DNA from: JBBDJG01 sp040880005
Lineage (GTDB): Bacteria > Actinomycetota > Thermoleophilia > Solirubrobacterales > JBBDJG01
Direction: 5' to 3'
DNA: 64,000 nucleotides
NCBI GenBank assembly: GCA_040880005.1
Contig: JBBDJG010000026.1
Coordinates: 27,051 to 91,050, forward strand
Every line of letters starts with the position of its first letter. Within the stretch, counting starts at the first letter, position 1. Below, in pieces: positions 8,503-18,028 of the stretch. Under the pieces are notes generated by a model, which was not told the origin of the DNA, did not search any database, and saw only the letters and a list, made by a program, of their open reading frames with translations. Position numbers and translations under genes: made by a program.

Positions 8503-9141
8503 TCAGAGGATGCCGACGCGCTTGATCGGCCAGTAGGTGAAGAACGCTTGGCCGATGATCCATTTGCGGGGAACGGGTCCCCAGAAGCGGCTGTCGTCAC
8601 TTTCGCCACGGTTGTCGCCCATCATAAAAAAGTGGTCAGGCGGAACCTTGATCGGCTTCGGATAGGTACAGGTTCCAGGCGCGCAGGGCCTGATGAACGG
8701 CTCCTTCTGCACCTTGCCGTTGATGACCGCGTGGCTGTCGCGAATCGTGACCACGTCGCCTGGCACGCCGATAACTCGCTTGATGAAGGTCACACCCTTC
8801 TCCTCGCGATCGACGGGTGCCGGGCACGGTTGGGCTTCGGGATGTGGCACACCGCATGTGCGGTCCTCCGCGCCAACCGGCGGATGGAAAACTATGATGT
8901 CATTGCGATCCGGGGTACCGCCGAACTTGTAGTTGACTCTGCTCACGAGGACGCGCTGGCCGACATCCAAAGTCGGTTCCATCGACTCGCTCGGAATGCG
9001 ATACGGCTTTATGAAGAACGCTTGGATGAGGAACGCAAGCGCCACCGCTGCAGCCACGATCAGGACCAACTCCAGCAGTGAGCCGTGGCCTCGGTCGCCG
9101 GCCGTCGCGCCGGACGGCGACTGACTCTGCCCAGCATTCAA
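8503..9141 (-). CDS. lepB: signal peptidase I
   Basis: A 212-residue type I signal peptidase. It cleaves signal peptides from exported proteins at the outer face of the membrane. A single N-terminal membrane helix (about residues 22-43, LLELVLIVAAAVALAFLIQA) is followed by the catalytic serine in SESMEPT (Ser53) and the lysine general base in IKRVIGVPGD (Lys121). The C-terminal GDNRGESDDSRFWG box is also present. A Cys pair (Cys96/Cys106) lies in the insert before the lysine box. The start appears to be TTG, just after the rplS stop. Confidence 0.95.
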   Translation of the reverse strand: MNAGQSQSPSGATAGDRGHGSLLELVLIVAAAVALAFLIQAFFIKPYRIPSESMEPTLDVGQRVLVSRVNYKFGGTPDRNDIIVFHPPVGAEDRTCGVPHPEAQPCPAPVDREEKGVTFIKRVIGVPGDVVTIRDSHAVINGKVQKEPFIRPCAPGTCTYPKPIKVPPDHFFMMGDNRGESDDSRFWGPVPRKWIIGQAFFTYWPIKRVGIL

Positions 9142-9147
9142 GGGCAG

Positions 9148-9765
9148 TTACCCGGCCTGCTCGTCCTTCGACGGCTCGTCTGGCGCATCGGCCTGCGGCT
9201 GCGCCTCCGACTGCTCGTCGTCTGCGCCATCGTCGCTCGCGAAGACCGGCTCGGCCTCCTCACCCTCGGCCTTTGCTTCGGCCTTGGCTTCGGCCTTTGC
9301 TTCCACCTGCTTCTCCACTTCGTCCTCATCCCCGGTTTCGGTTCCGGACTCCTCCAAGGGTTCCTGCCCACCCTGGAGGTCCTGCGGCCCCGCGGTCATC
9401 TCCGCCAGCTCCTCCGGAGTCAGATCACGACGCTCGCGGACGCGCGCCCGGCGCCCGATCCGGCCCCTCAGGTAGTACAGCTTGGCCCGACGCACCTCGC
9501 CTCGGCCCATCACCTCGACGCGTTCGACCTTCGGCGAGTGCAGCGGAAACGTTCGCTCCACACCGACGCCGAAGGAGAGCTTTCGCACCGTGAACGTCCG
9601 CCTTGAGCCGGAGCCCTGGAGTTTCAGCACCACTCCCTCGAAGACCTGGGTGCGGCGGCGCGTTCCCTCGATCACCTGGAAGTGCACGCGCACTCGATCG
9701 CCCTCCCGGAAGGCAGGCTGCTTGCGCAACTGGCGGCGCTCGATGCTTTCGATCAGATCGTTCAC
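9148..9765 (-). CDS. rplS: 50S ribosomal protein L19 with acidic C-terminal extension
   Basis: Residues 1-115 are a normal L19 (REGDRVRVHFQVIEGTRRR, GVGVERTFPLHSP, RRAKLYYLRGRIG), which binds at the 30S-50S interface. The protein then continues for about 90 residues not found in standard L19. This tail is dominated by Glu, Asp and Ala, with a KAEAKAEAKAE run and many DE/ED pairs, and looks like a disordered polyanionic extension. The frame is continuous to the TAA at 9148, so it is not a frameshift artefact. The GTG start is preceded by TACCCT 9 nt upstream. Its neighbours trmD and lepB are the usual ones. Confidence 0.95.
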   Translation of the reverse strand: MNDLIESIERRQLRKQPAFREGDRVRVHFQVIEGTRRRTQVFEGVVLKLQGSGSRRTFTVRKLSFGVGVERTFPLHSPKVERVEVMGRGEVRRAKLYYLRGRIGRRARVRERRDLTPEELAEMTAGPQDLQGGQEPLEESGTETGDEDEVEKQVEAKAEAKAEAKAEGEEAEPVFASDDGADDEQSEAQPQADAPDEPSKDEQAG

Positions 9766-9849
9766 AGGCTGAGGAGGGTACCTTTGGGGAGCCCGCGGGC
9801 GCCCGGCGCCGCAGCGATGCGGGAGCGCCGATGTTAGCGGACTACCGGC

Positions 9850-10536
9850 TCAATCCGGGCCCGGCGCCGGTCGCCTGCTCGCGCTCTGAGCTGCACGCCA
9901 TCCGCGGATGCGCTCGTGGTCGCCCGACAGCAGCACCTCGGGCACATCCCAGCCCCGGTGAGAGGCCGGGCGGGTGAAGTGAGGGTACTCAGGGCCTCCG
10001 CCCAGAGCCGGCGAGAACGACTCCTCCGTCGCGCTGTCGGCATGACCGAGCGCGCCGGGGAGCTTTCGCAGCACGGCGTCGCCGACCACCATCGCGGCCA
10101 GCTCGCCTCCCGAGAGGACATACGGCCCGACCGAGATCGCGTCGTTGGACAGGTGCTCGCCCACACGCTCGTCGATCCCCTCGTAGCGCCCGCACAGCAG
10201 CGTCAGCCTTTCGAGCCCGGCCAGCTCATCTGCAAGCGCGTCGTCGAGCGGCCGGCCGGCCGGCGTCAGGACCACCACTCGCCGATCGGCGAGCATCGCC
10301 TCCGTGTCCGCACCGTAGACAGCTTGCAAGGCCGCGTCCACGACATCGACCCTGATCACCATGCCGGCTCCGCCACCGTAGGGGGTGTCGTCGACCTGGC
10401 CGGCAGACAGGGGGGTCGTGTCGCGGTAGTTGAAAAGCCGCAGCTCGTGTCCCAGCGCGAGCGCGTTGCGCACGTGGCGCTGGCTCGCGAACCAGCCGAA
10501 CCATTCGGGGAACAGAGTGAACACGTCGAGCTGCAT
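9850..10536 (-). CDS. trmD: tRNA (guanine(37)-N1)-methyltransferase
   Basis: A 228-residue TrmD. It uses SAM to make m1G37 next to the anticodon, preventing +1 frameshifting. The knotted SPOUT core is visible in LLCGRYEGIDERV and YVLSGGELAAMVVGDAVLR, followed by LGHADSATEESF. The N terminus MQLDVFTLFPEWF is typical. Its start codon overlaps the rimM stop by 1 nt, so rimM-trmD are coupled. The C-terminal segment HFTRPASHRGWDVPEVLLSG is also family-typical. Essential in most bacteria. Confidence 0.97.
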   Translation of the reverse strand: MQLDVFTLFPEWFGWFASQRHVRNALALGHELRLFNYRDTTPLSAGQVDDTPYGGGAGMVIRVDVVDAALQAVYGADTEAMLADRRVVVLTPAGRPLDDALADELAGLERLTLLCGRYEGIDERVGEHLSNDAISVGPYVLSGGELAAMVVGDAVLRKLPGALGHADSATEESFSPALGGGPEYPHFTRPASHRGWDVPEVLLSGDHERIRGWRAAQSASRRPAPGPD

Positions 10537-11087
10537 CAGCTCACCTCACCGAGAAACTGCCCGACGATGTCGATCCGCCGCTGTTCGACGTCGATCGAAC
10601 GCACGGCGTCCCGGATCAGGGGAACGAGCAACGAGGTACCGTCGGGGCGGCGCACCTCGAGCACGTCGACGGCCGGCAGCAGCATCACGTCGATCACGCT
10701 GCCCACGGATCGCTCGCCGTCGGTCACGGCCAGCCCGATCAGGTCGTCAACCAGATACTCGCCCGCTTCCAGCTCGCCCAGCGCGACACGTCCGACGGTT
10801 ATCTCCGCTCCACGAATCGAGCCGACACCGGCGCGGTCGACGATCCCCTCGATGCCGATCACGGGCCGCTCGCCGGTTCCCGCTCGGGCCACGATCCGCG
10901 TCTGCGTCGGTCCCACCTGGACAAGACTCCCAACAGCGAGCAACTCCAGCCTGCGCGTTGGCTCGACGACCGCGAACTGGCCCCCCGTTCCACGAGCGCG
11001 GCCGACGCGTCCGATTCGCAGCCGTCGCGCGGCTGAGTGCTCAGTCGACGACGTCGACGAGGACTCTCTGTTCGTCGGCTGCGCCAC
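10536..11087 (-). CDS. rimM: ribosome maturation factor RimM
   Basis: A 183-residue RimM, which binds S19 and helps the 30S head mature. The N-terminal barrel begins RLRIGRVGRARGTGG, somewhat divergent from the usual G(A/V)HGLRGE. The C-terminal PRC-barrel contains DDLIGLAVTDGERSVGSVIDV and the pre-terminal LVPLI motif. The GTG at 11087 overlaps khpA by 47 nt and gives a 20-residue Ser/Thr-rich leader. No other start lies closer to the conserved barrel, so the N terminus is uncertain while the identity is not. Downstream, it overlaps trmD by 1 nt. Confidence 0.93.
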   Translation of the reverse strand: MAQPTNRESSSTSSTEHSAARRLRIGRVGRARGTGGQFAVVEPTRRLELLAVGSLVQVGPTQTRIVARAGTGERPVIGIEGIVDRAGVGSIRGAEITVGRVALGELEAGEYLVDDLIGLAVTDGERSVGSVIDVMLLPAVDVLEVRRPDGTSLLVPLIRDAVRSIDVEQRRIDIVGQFLGEVS

Positions 11088-11343
11088 TGGCCTTCATGAT
11101 CGTTCGCAGCGCCTTGACCGTACGGCCTCCGCGCCCGATCACCTTGCCGCGGTCCTCTTCGGCGACGCTCAACTCGAGCATCACCGTGCCGTCGCGTCCC
11201 TCCGTGAGGTCGACCCGCACGTCGCTCGGGTTGTCGACGAGCGCCCGTGCGAGAAACTCGAGCAGCTCCTTCAGGTCGAGATCCCCTTCGCCTTGAGAAG
11301 TTTCTTGACCGTCGAGGTCGGCTGCGCGCCTTTTCCGATCCAA
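11041..11343 (-). CDS. khpA: KH domain RNA-binding protein KhpA
   Basis: A single-KH-domain protein (YlqC/KhpA), 100 residues from the TTG at 11343. The KH signature GKVIGRGGRTVKALRTIM contains the GxxG loop (GRGG) that grips single-stranded RNA. In other bacteria KhpA pairs with KhpB/Jag and acts on small RNAs and cell-wall regulation. The TTG start would overlap rpsP by 73 nt. The conserved part (LKELLEFLARALVDNP) begins with a CTG exactly overlapping the rpsP stop (CTGA), so a CTG start at 11274 is a real alternative. Confidence 0.9.
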   Translation of the reverse strand: MDRKRRAADLDGQETSQGEGDLDLKELLEFLARALVDNPSDVRVDLTEGRDGTVMLELSVAEEDRGKVIGRGGRTVKALRTIMKASGAADEQRVLVDVVD

Positions 11344-11516
11344 TCGCGCACCCGGTCGGCGTCCAACTCGATCGTGGAAGGGTCCGTGTTCGGATTGTAG
11401 AGCCCGAGCACCTCGAGGAAGCGGCCGTCGCGGGGCGAGCGCTTGTCGGTCGCCACGACGCGCCAGATCGGATTGTTGCGTGCGCCTACGCGCGTCAGTC
11501 TGATTCTCACGGACAA
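11271..11516 (-). CDS. rpsP: 30S ribosomal protein S16
   Basis: S16, 81 residues, an early-assembly 30S protein. The N terminus VRIRLTRVGARNNPIWRVV and the downstream RDGRFLEVLGLYNP are diagnostic. The frame is open well upstream to 11696, but that region contains a repeat element and has no homology to S16. The TTG at 11516 gives LSVRIRLTR, like the usual MAVRIRLTR, and has an AAAGGG ribosome-binding site 10 nt before it. The GTG at 11510 is the alternative. A TATCCT box lies at 11553-11558. It leads the rpsP-khpA-rimM-trmD run. Confidence 0.95.
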   Translation of the reverse strand: MSVRIRLTRVGARNNPIWRVVATDKRSPRDGRFLEVLGLYNPNTDPSTIELDADRVRDWIGKGAQPTSTVKKLLKAKGIST

Positions 11517-11552
11517 GGTCTGCGAGCCCTTTCGTAGATCAACGAGCCGCAA

Positions 11553-11558
11553 AGGATA
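11553..11558 (-). promoter_or_regulatory. -10 box upstream of rpsP
   Basis: TATCCT on the minus strand lies about 36 nt before the TTG of rpsP. It would give a leader of about 30 nt containing the AAAGGG ribosome-binding site, unlike the leaderless genes elsewhere in the window. Confidence 0.35.
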
Positions 11559-11594
11559 CGCGAGCGCGAGCGCGGGCGGCTCCGGGCGAATATC

Positions 11595-11654
11595 GGGGAC
11601 TATCCGTCCCCCTCGACCCCCTCTCATGCTGGAGCGTCCGCCTACGGCGACCGC
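11595..11654 (+). repeat. double-hairpin repeat, copy A
   Basis: Copy A of a roughly 60-bp repeat. Hairpin 1 is GGGGAC-tatcc-GTCCCC (11595-11611). The linker TCGACCCCC...CATG follows. Hairpin 2 is GCGTCCGCC-tac-GGCGACCGC (11635-11654). It fills the gap between the FG-GAP gene stop and the rpsP promoter. It is the most diverged copy: hairpin 2 keeps the four pairs next to the loop and the outer GC pairs. Confidence 0.7.
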
Positions 11655-11658
11655 AAAC

Positions 11659-13143
11659 CTATAGCCCGCGAAACGCATACACAGCCCCGGAAGCATTGCG
11701 GCCGTCGTAGCTCGCTCCCGGCGTTCCGACCAGGACCTCCGGGCGGCCGTCCCCGTTGAAGTCGCCGGCGTCAGCCACGGACACCCCCGCCGAGCCCAGG
11801 AAGCGCATGCGACTGAGGCGAAAGCCGCCGTTGCCGAGGCGATCGAGCCGGCGCGGTTTCCGTGCGCCGGTGCCGTAGATGACGTAGGCCGTGCCCCCGT
11901 TCATCACGCGTCCGATGTCGGCTCCGGGCGCTCCGACGATCACCTCACCGCGGCCATCGCCGCTCTGGTCGGTGGAACCCGAGACCGCGAAACCGGCGTT
12001 GTCTCCCGCCACGCCGTCGAGGCGGAAACCTGCGCTGCTCAGGCGCCCAAGTCGTACCGTTCCCGGAGCCGGGCGTCCGAACACCACGTAGGCCGAACCG
12101 GATGCCCGGCCGGCGTTGCGAGCGGCCGGGGCTCCGAGCACCACGTCACCGAGCTTGTCGCCGTTCACGTCGTTGAGGCCGGCCACCGAATAGCCGGCGC
12201 CCTCACGTGCCGCCGCTCCCCGGATCGTGAATCCGCGCGTGCCAAGATCCGAAAGGTTGACCGCCCCCGCATTCCGGCGCCCGTAGACGACGTACCCCGC
12301 CCCCGAGCGCCGTCCGCCCGAGTCGGACTGGGACGCTCCCAGCAGGAGTTCCTGGAGGCCATCGGAGTTCATGTCGGGCGCGCTCGCAACCGCGTTTCCG
12401 ACCTGCTCACCCGAGCGCGCTCCCGCGACCTTGACGCCGCCCGCGCCGAGCGTGCTCAACTCGACCGTCGAGCCAGTCCGCTTGCCGGAAACGATGTACG
12501 CGGCGCCCGCGTTGGACCGATCGCTGACGTCGACCCTGGGCGCGCCCACGATCACGTCGGCCAGCCGGTCGCCGTTCAGGTCTCCGATGCCCGACACGCC
12601 CGCCCCCGCACGATCGCCGCGGCGCTCACCGACGATCCGGAACCCGTGCGAGCCGAGCCGCGAAAGACGCACGGTGGAGCGAGACTCCTTTCCGAACACG
12701 ACGTATGCCGATCCCGGCGTGATGCCGCCAGAGTCGCGCGCAGCCGGAGTCCCCACGATCAGGTCCGCCAACTCGTCGCCGTTGACGTCACCGGCGCCGG
12801 CGACGGACTGCACGCCTCCCGATATACCGGCGGCGGAGATCCGAAAACCGCGACCGCGAAGTCGCGCAAGGTCGACGGACGAGTTCGACCTGCTGCCGAA
12901 CAGCACAACCGCGCCGCGACTCAGACGGCTGGTCGTGATGACGTCCGCGAGTCCGTCGTTGTTGACGTCGCCCGCCGCGCCGAGCAGATCCCCGACTCCC
13001 TCACGTGCCGCGCCGTAGTAGGAGGAGACGTGAATCGCGGACTGGCGAGCCTGCTGGCCCAGCGCGTCGGCGATCACGAGCAGCGTTACCGGCAACCCGA
13101 GAATGAGTGCGAGGGCTATCCGGGAGCGTTGCATCGAATTCAT
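11659..13143 (-). CDS. secreted FG-GAP repeat (integrin alpha-like beta-propeller) protein
   Basis: A 494-residue protein with a signal peptide (residues 1-30; SRIALALILGLPVTLLVIADALG). It then has seven repeats, each ending in a D-x-N/S-x-D-G-type calcium-binding loop followed by an (V/I)(I/L)VGAP-like strand: GDVNNDGLADVI, GDVNGDELADLIVG, GDLNGDRLADVIVG, DMNSDGLQELLLG, DVNGDKLGDVVLG, DQSGDGRGEVIVG and GDFNGDGRPEVLVG. Seven units should close into one beta-propeller, as in integrin alpha heads. No enzymatic domain or sorting signal is present. It probably acts outside the membrane in binding or adhesion, but its partner is unknown. It interrupts the usual ffh-rpsP adjacency. Confidence 0.85.
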   Translation of the reverse strand: MNSMQRSRIALALILGLPVTLLVIADALGQQARQSAIHVSSYYGAAREGVGDLLGAAGDVNNDGLADVITTSRLSRGAVVLFGSRSNSSVDLARLRGRGFRISAAGISGGVQSVAGAGDVNGDELADLIVGTPAARDSGGITPGSAYVVFGKESRSTVRLSRLGSHGFRIVGERRGDRAGAGVSGIGDLNGDRLADVIVGAPRVDVSDRSNAGAAYIVSGKRTGSTVELSTLGAGGVKVAGARSGEQVGNAVASAPDMNSDGLQELLLGASQSDSGGRRSGAGYVVYGRRNAGAVNLSDLGTRGFTIRGAAAREGAGYSVAGLNDVNGDKLGDVVLGAPAARNAGRASGSAYVVFGRPAPGTVRLGRLSSAGFRLDGVAGDNAGFAVSGSTDQSGDGRGEVIVGAPGADIGRVMNGGTAYVIYGTGARKPRRLDRLGNGGFRLSRMRFLGSAGVSVADAGDFNGDGRPEVLVGTPGASYDGRNASGAVYAFRGL

Positions 13144-13207
13144 TTGCGCATCAACCGACTAGACGGTATCCGAGATCGCGGCCACCGGCCTCGCCTCACT
13201 AGTCCCA

Positions 13208-14542
<1,335 letters not shown>

Positions 14543-14642
14543 CCGGCGCCCAAGGATACGGAGGGGATATGCACAGGCCGCGGAGAGGCCGCTAAGGATG
14601 GCTTGGCGGAGGTAAATACCCTAAATCCGCTCGGCTTTTTGC

Positions 14643-14648
14643 TATATT
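14643..14648 (+). promoter_or_regulatory. -10 box, probable leaderless promoter of the nitrite/sulfite reductase
   Basis: TATATT is followed by exactly 6 nt (CGCCGC) and the ATG at 14655. There is no ribosome-binding site in the gap, so a leaderless transcript is likely. No clear -35 hexamer is seen 17 nt upstream. Confidence 0.55.
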
Positions 14649-14654
14649 CGCCGC

Positions 14655-16487
14655 ATGGAGCCCACAAAAGCTGGGTCGGCCCACCGCAAGGGACGCCCGG
14701 GAGCGCTCAACAACCCCGAGGTCGTGGAGAACGTGCCCGGTCACGTCATCCCGATCCTCGAGCGCGAGTTCGACGACTTTCAGACCGAGGCGGGCAAGTT
14801 CCTCGCCGGCGAGAAGCCCGAGGACCAGTTCATCGGCTTCCGCCTCAAGCAGGGAGTCTACGGCCAGCGCCAGGCCGACGTGCAGATGATCCGCGTGAAG
14901 CTGCCGTTCGGTGGGATCAACCCCGAGCAGATGGACGCATTCGCCGAGATCGCGGAGCACTTCGCACCGCTACGCAAAGGGCACGTCACCACCCGGCAGA
15001 ACGTGCAGCTGCACCACATCCCGCTGGCGCAGATGACCGACGTGCTGCGGATCCTGGGCGATGCCGGGCTTTCGTCGCGCGAGGGCTGCGGCAACACCGT
15101 GCGCAACGTGACCGGCGATCCCTACGCCGGCATCTGCGATGACGAGCCCTTCGACCCCACTCCATACGTGGGGGCATACGTGCGCTACTTCGTGCGCAAC
15201 GAGGTCTGCCAGCTACTGCCACGCAAGTTCAAGACCGCGTTCTCGGCCAGCAACGCCGATCGCGCGATCACGCTGATCCACGACATGGGATTCATCCCGC
15301 GGGTGCGCGAGATCGACGGCCAGCAGGTCAAGGGCTTCGCGATGATCTCCGGCGGCGGCACTTCGATCATGCCTCGCGTAGGCGGCGTCTTCTGGGAGTT
15401 CGCCCGCGCCGACGACGGCGAGTACCTCAGGGTAACCGAGGCAGTGCTGCGCATCTTCGACCGCCAGGAGGACCTACGCGCCAACCGCGCGCGCGCGCGG
15501 ATCAAGTTCCTGATCGACCGCATCGGGCTGGAGGAGTTCACCAAGCTGGTCGAGCAGGAGCTGGAGGGCGACTGGGTCGCCGAGCGCGACTTCACACCCG
15601 AGCTGTTCATGCACGACGAGCAGGCCAACGCGCCGGCAACGCCCGCCGGCTCCAGCTCGCCCAACGGCGACAACCTCGAGTTCGACGCGTTCGTGCGCTC
15701 GAACGTGCGGCCGCAACGACAAGACGGCTTCTCGAGCGCCGAGGTGAAAGTTACGCGCGGAGACCTGACGCCCGAGCAGTTTCGCGGCCTCGGCCAGATC
15801 ATGCGCGACTTCACCGGTGGCTACGCGCGCGTGACGGTGCAGCAAAACGTCGTGCTGCGCTGGGTGCGCAACGAGTTGCTCTACGACGTTTGGACGCGCC
15901 TGAAGGAGCTCGACCTCGGCGACGAAGGCGCACTCGAAATCACCGATGTCGTCAGCTGCCCCGGCACCGACAGCTGCAAGCTCGGCATCACGGCATCGAT
16001 GGGCCTCAACCAGGTTGTCGAGGAACGCCTCGAGCAGATGCAGGTCACCGATGGGTTGACACGCAAGATCCACGTGAAGATGAGCGGCTGCCCCAACGGC
16101 TGCTCACAGCACCATGTCGCCAACATCGGCCTCTACGGTGCGTCGATCAAGGTCGGCGACCGCCACCTGCCGGCCTACATCCCCCACCTCGGCGGCAGCT
16201 ACGAAGACGGCGACGTCGCGATGGGCAAGCGTCTCAAAGCGCGCATCCCGGCCAAGCGAGTGCCAGACGCCGTCGAACGGTGGGTGCGCCACTACGAATC
16301 CGAGCGCATCGACGGCGAGGAGTTCAATGCGTTTGTCGAGCGGGTCGGCACCGCGCCGTTCGAGGAGGCGATCTCGGACCTGACGATGCCGATCGAGTTC
16401 TCGCTCGAGAACATGAACCACTTCATCGACTGGGAGCGCACCGACCCCTACAAGGTCGAGCGCGGCGAGGGCGAGTGCGCGATATAG
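14655..16487 (+). CDS. ferredoxin-dependent nitrite/sulfite reductase (siroheme, 4Fe-4S)
   Basis: A 610-residue reductase with two ferredoxin-like halves and a siroheme/4Fe-4S centre, catalysing six-electron reduction of nitrite to ammonia or of sulfite to sulfide. The four cluster cysteines are present in SCPGTDSCKLG (Cys435, Cys441) and GCPNGC (Cys479, Cys483). The substrate and siroheme arginine/lysine segments RKGHVTTRQNVQLHH and GYARVTVQQNVVLRW are in both halves. Sequence alone does not separate NirA from Sir, and no cys or nir neighbour helps. It stands alone on the plus strand, divergent from ffh, with a leaderless promoter. Confidence 0.93.
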   Translation: MEPTKAGSAHRKGRPGALNNPEVVENVPGHVIPILEREFDDFQTEAGKFLAGEKPEDQFIGFRLKQGVYGQRQADVQMIRVKLPFGGINPEQMDAFAEIAEHFAPLRKGHVTTRQNVQLHHIPLAQMTDVLRILGDAGLSSREGCGNTVRNVTGDPYAGICDDEPFDPTPYVGAYVRYFVRNEVCQLLPRKFKTAFSASNADRAITLIHDMGFIPRVREIDGQQVKGFAMISGGGTSIMPRVGGVFWEFARADDGEYLRVTEAVLRIFDRQEDLRANRARARIKFLIDRIGLEEFTKLVEQELEGDWVAERDFTPELFMHDEQANAPATPAGSSSPNGDNLEFDAFVRSNVRPQRQDGFSSAEVKVTRGDLTPEQFRGLGQIMRDFTGGYARVTVQQNVVLRWVRNELLYDVWTRLKELDLGDEGALEITDVVSCPGTDSCKLGITASMGLNQVVEERLEQMQVTDGLTRKIHVKMSGCPNGCSQHHVANIGLYGASIKVGDRHLPAYIPHLGGSYEDGDVAMGKRLKARIPAKRVPDAVERWVRHYESERIDGEEFNAFVERVGTAPFEEAISDLTMPIEFSLENMNHFIDWERTDPYKVERGEGECAI

Positions 16488-16605
16488 CACCCAGGAAGGC
16501 CCGGGCACATCACGGTCGGTCGATCTTTGTATCGCATAGCGAGACTTCGATGGACCGACCGCAGCGGCTGACGCGAACGGCCGCCATCCGCGGACTGTAA
16601 ATCGA

Positions 16606-16611
16606 TAAAGT
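16606..16611 (+). promoter_or_regulatory. -10 box upstream of the truncated dehydrogenase
   Basis: TAAAGT is 7 nt before the ATG at 16619, the same hexamer as at 302-307. It suggests the remnant gene is still transcribed. Confidence 0.35.
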
Positions 16612-16618
16612 CTTCACG

Positions 16619-17026
16619 ATGGCAAGCCCAAGAAGCATCGAGGGCAGGCGAGTCCTGATCACCGGAGCCGCGCGCGGCATCGGCGCAGAGGCCGCCCGAA
16701 GAATCGCAGCGGCGGGCGGGCGCGTCGCGCTGGTCGGGCTCGAGCCCGAGCTGCTCGAACAGACAGCAGCTCGGTGCGGCGCCGACGCCATCTGGCGCGA
16801 GGCCGACGTCAGCGACGCCGGTTCGATCGCGACGGCGGTCGATAGCACCGCGAAGACGTTCGGCGGCATCGACGCCGTGGTCACGAACGCGGGCGTTGCG
16901 GGCGCGGGCACGGTGCGCACGATCGACCCGTCCGCATTCGACCGCACGATCGAGATCGAGCGGGTCGGCGCCTCGGAGGCCTCGATGAGCGACCGCACGC
17001 GCGAGCTGGAATCGACGCGGCGATAG
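16619..17026 (+). pseudogene. truncated short-chain dehydrogenase/reductase
   Basis: A 135-residue reading frame that is only the N-terminal half of an SDR. The NAD(P)-binding GAARGIGAEAARRIAAAGG, the DVSD acidic turn and the VVTNAGVAGAGTV (NAG) motif are all there. The frame then passes through FDRTIEIERVGA, where SDRs normally read (I/V)E(I/V)NLxG, and jumps to a charged tail (MSDRTRELESTRR). The whole segment with the catalytic Ser and Tyr-x3-Lys is missing. An internal deletion of about 120 codons joining the two ends is the simplest explanation. It cannot be a working oxidoreductase. It converges with ftsY, 6 nt apart. Confidence 0.7.
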
Positions 17027-17032
17027 CGGGCT

Positions 17033-18019
17033 CTACTCGTCGAGAAGCGCGCGTGCAAACTCGTCGGGGTCGAACGGACGCAGATCCTCGAGCGCCTCGC
17101 CGATGCCGATCAGCTTGACGGGTATCTCCAGCTCCTGCGCTATCGCCAACGCGATCCCGCCCTTTGCGGTCCCGTCGAGCTTGGTCAACACGATGCCGGT
17201 CACATCGACGGCCTCCTTGAACAGCCCTGCCTGGCGCAAGCCGTTCTGACCGGTGGTCGCGTCGATCGTCAACAGCGTTTCGTGCGGCGCGTCCGGGATT
17301 CTTTTCACGATCACGCGCCGCACCTTCACCAACTCCTCCATTAGCGGCACCTGAGTGTGCAGCCGGCCGGCAGTGTCGGCGATCACGATGTTGTGATCGC
17401 GCGCCTGCGCCGCCTCGATCGCATCGAAGACGACGGCGGCGGGATCGGAGCCGGGCGAAGCGCTGACGATGTCAGCGCCCGCACGCTCCGCCCATTGCGC
17501 GAGCTGCTCCTGCGCGGCCGCACGGTAGGTGTCGCCCGCAGCGATCATGACCGACAGGCCCAGCTCCTCGCGAAGATGCCACGCGACCTTGCCGATCGTC
17601 GTCGTCTTGCCGGTGCCGTTGACGCCGACGACCAAGATCACCGAGGGCGAGTGCGAGACGTCGATCCGATCGTCTCCGCGCGTGGCCAGCTCGACCAGCA
17701 GCTCCCGGAGGCGACGCACGAGGTCCTCGCCGCCGCCGATCGAGCCCTCCTGCGTCTCCCGCTCCAACTGCTCGACGACCTTCGCCGTCGTCTGCGCGCC
17801 GACATCGGCGAAGATCAGTGCTTCCTCGAGGCGCTCCCATGTCTCGTCATCGAGCGGACCGGTGAACGTCGCGCGCAGCTCACCGCCGAGCGCCTCGCGA
17901 CTGGCGGACAGGTTTTCGCGCAAGCGCCGGAAGAAGCCCTTGCTCTCCTCGACGATCTCGGCCGGTGGCGGCACGACGGCGCCAGCGGTCATGAATGCGT
18001 CCTGCCACGTCTTTGCCAT
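17033..18019 (-). CDS. ftsY: signal recognition particle receptor FtsY
   Basis: A 328-residue SRP receptor GTPase. It has an NG domain with GVNGTGKTTTIGKVAW (around residue 131), GDTYRAAAQEQL, DTAGRLHTQ and TKLDGTAKGG. The N-terminal acidic A domain of E. coli FtsY is missing, leaving a short AEIVEESKGFFRRLREN amphipathic stretch that may contact the membrane, a common short form in Gram-positives. It lies 9 nt downstream of smc in the classic rnc-smc-ftsY order. Confidence 0.96.
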   Translation of the reverse strand: MAKTWQDAFMTAGAVVPPPAEIVEESKGFFRRLRENLSASREALGGELRATFTGPLDDETWERLEEALIFADVGAQTTAKVVEQLERETQEGSIGGGEDLVRRLRELLVELATRGDDRIDVSHSPSVILVVGVNGTGKTTTIGKVAWHLREELGLSVMIAAGDTYRAAAQEQLAQWAERAGADIVSASPGSDPAAVVFDAIEAAQARDHNIVIADTAGRLHTQVPLMEELVKVRRVIVKRIPDAPHETLLTIDATTGQNGLRQAGLFKEAVDVTGIVLTKLDGTAKGGIALAIAQELEIPVKLIGIGEALEDLRPFDPDEFARALLDE

Positions 18020-18028
18020 GGCTCTGAG

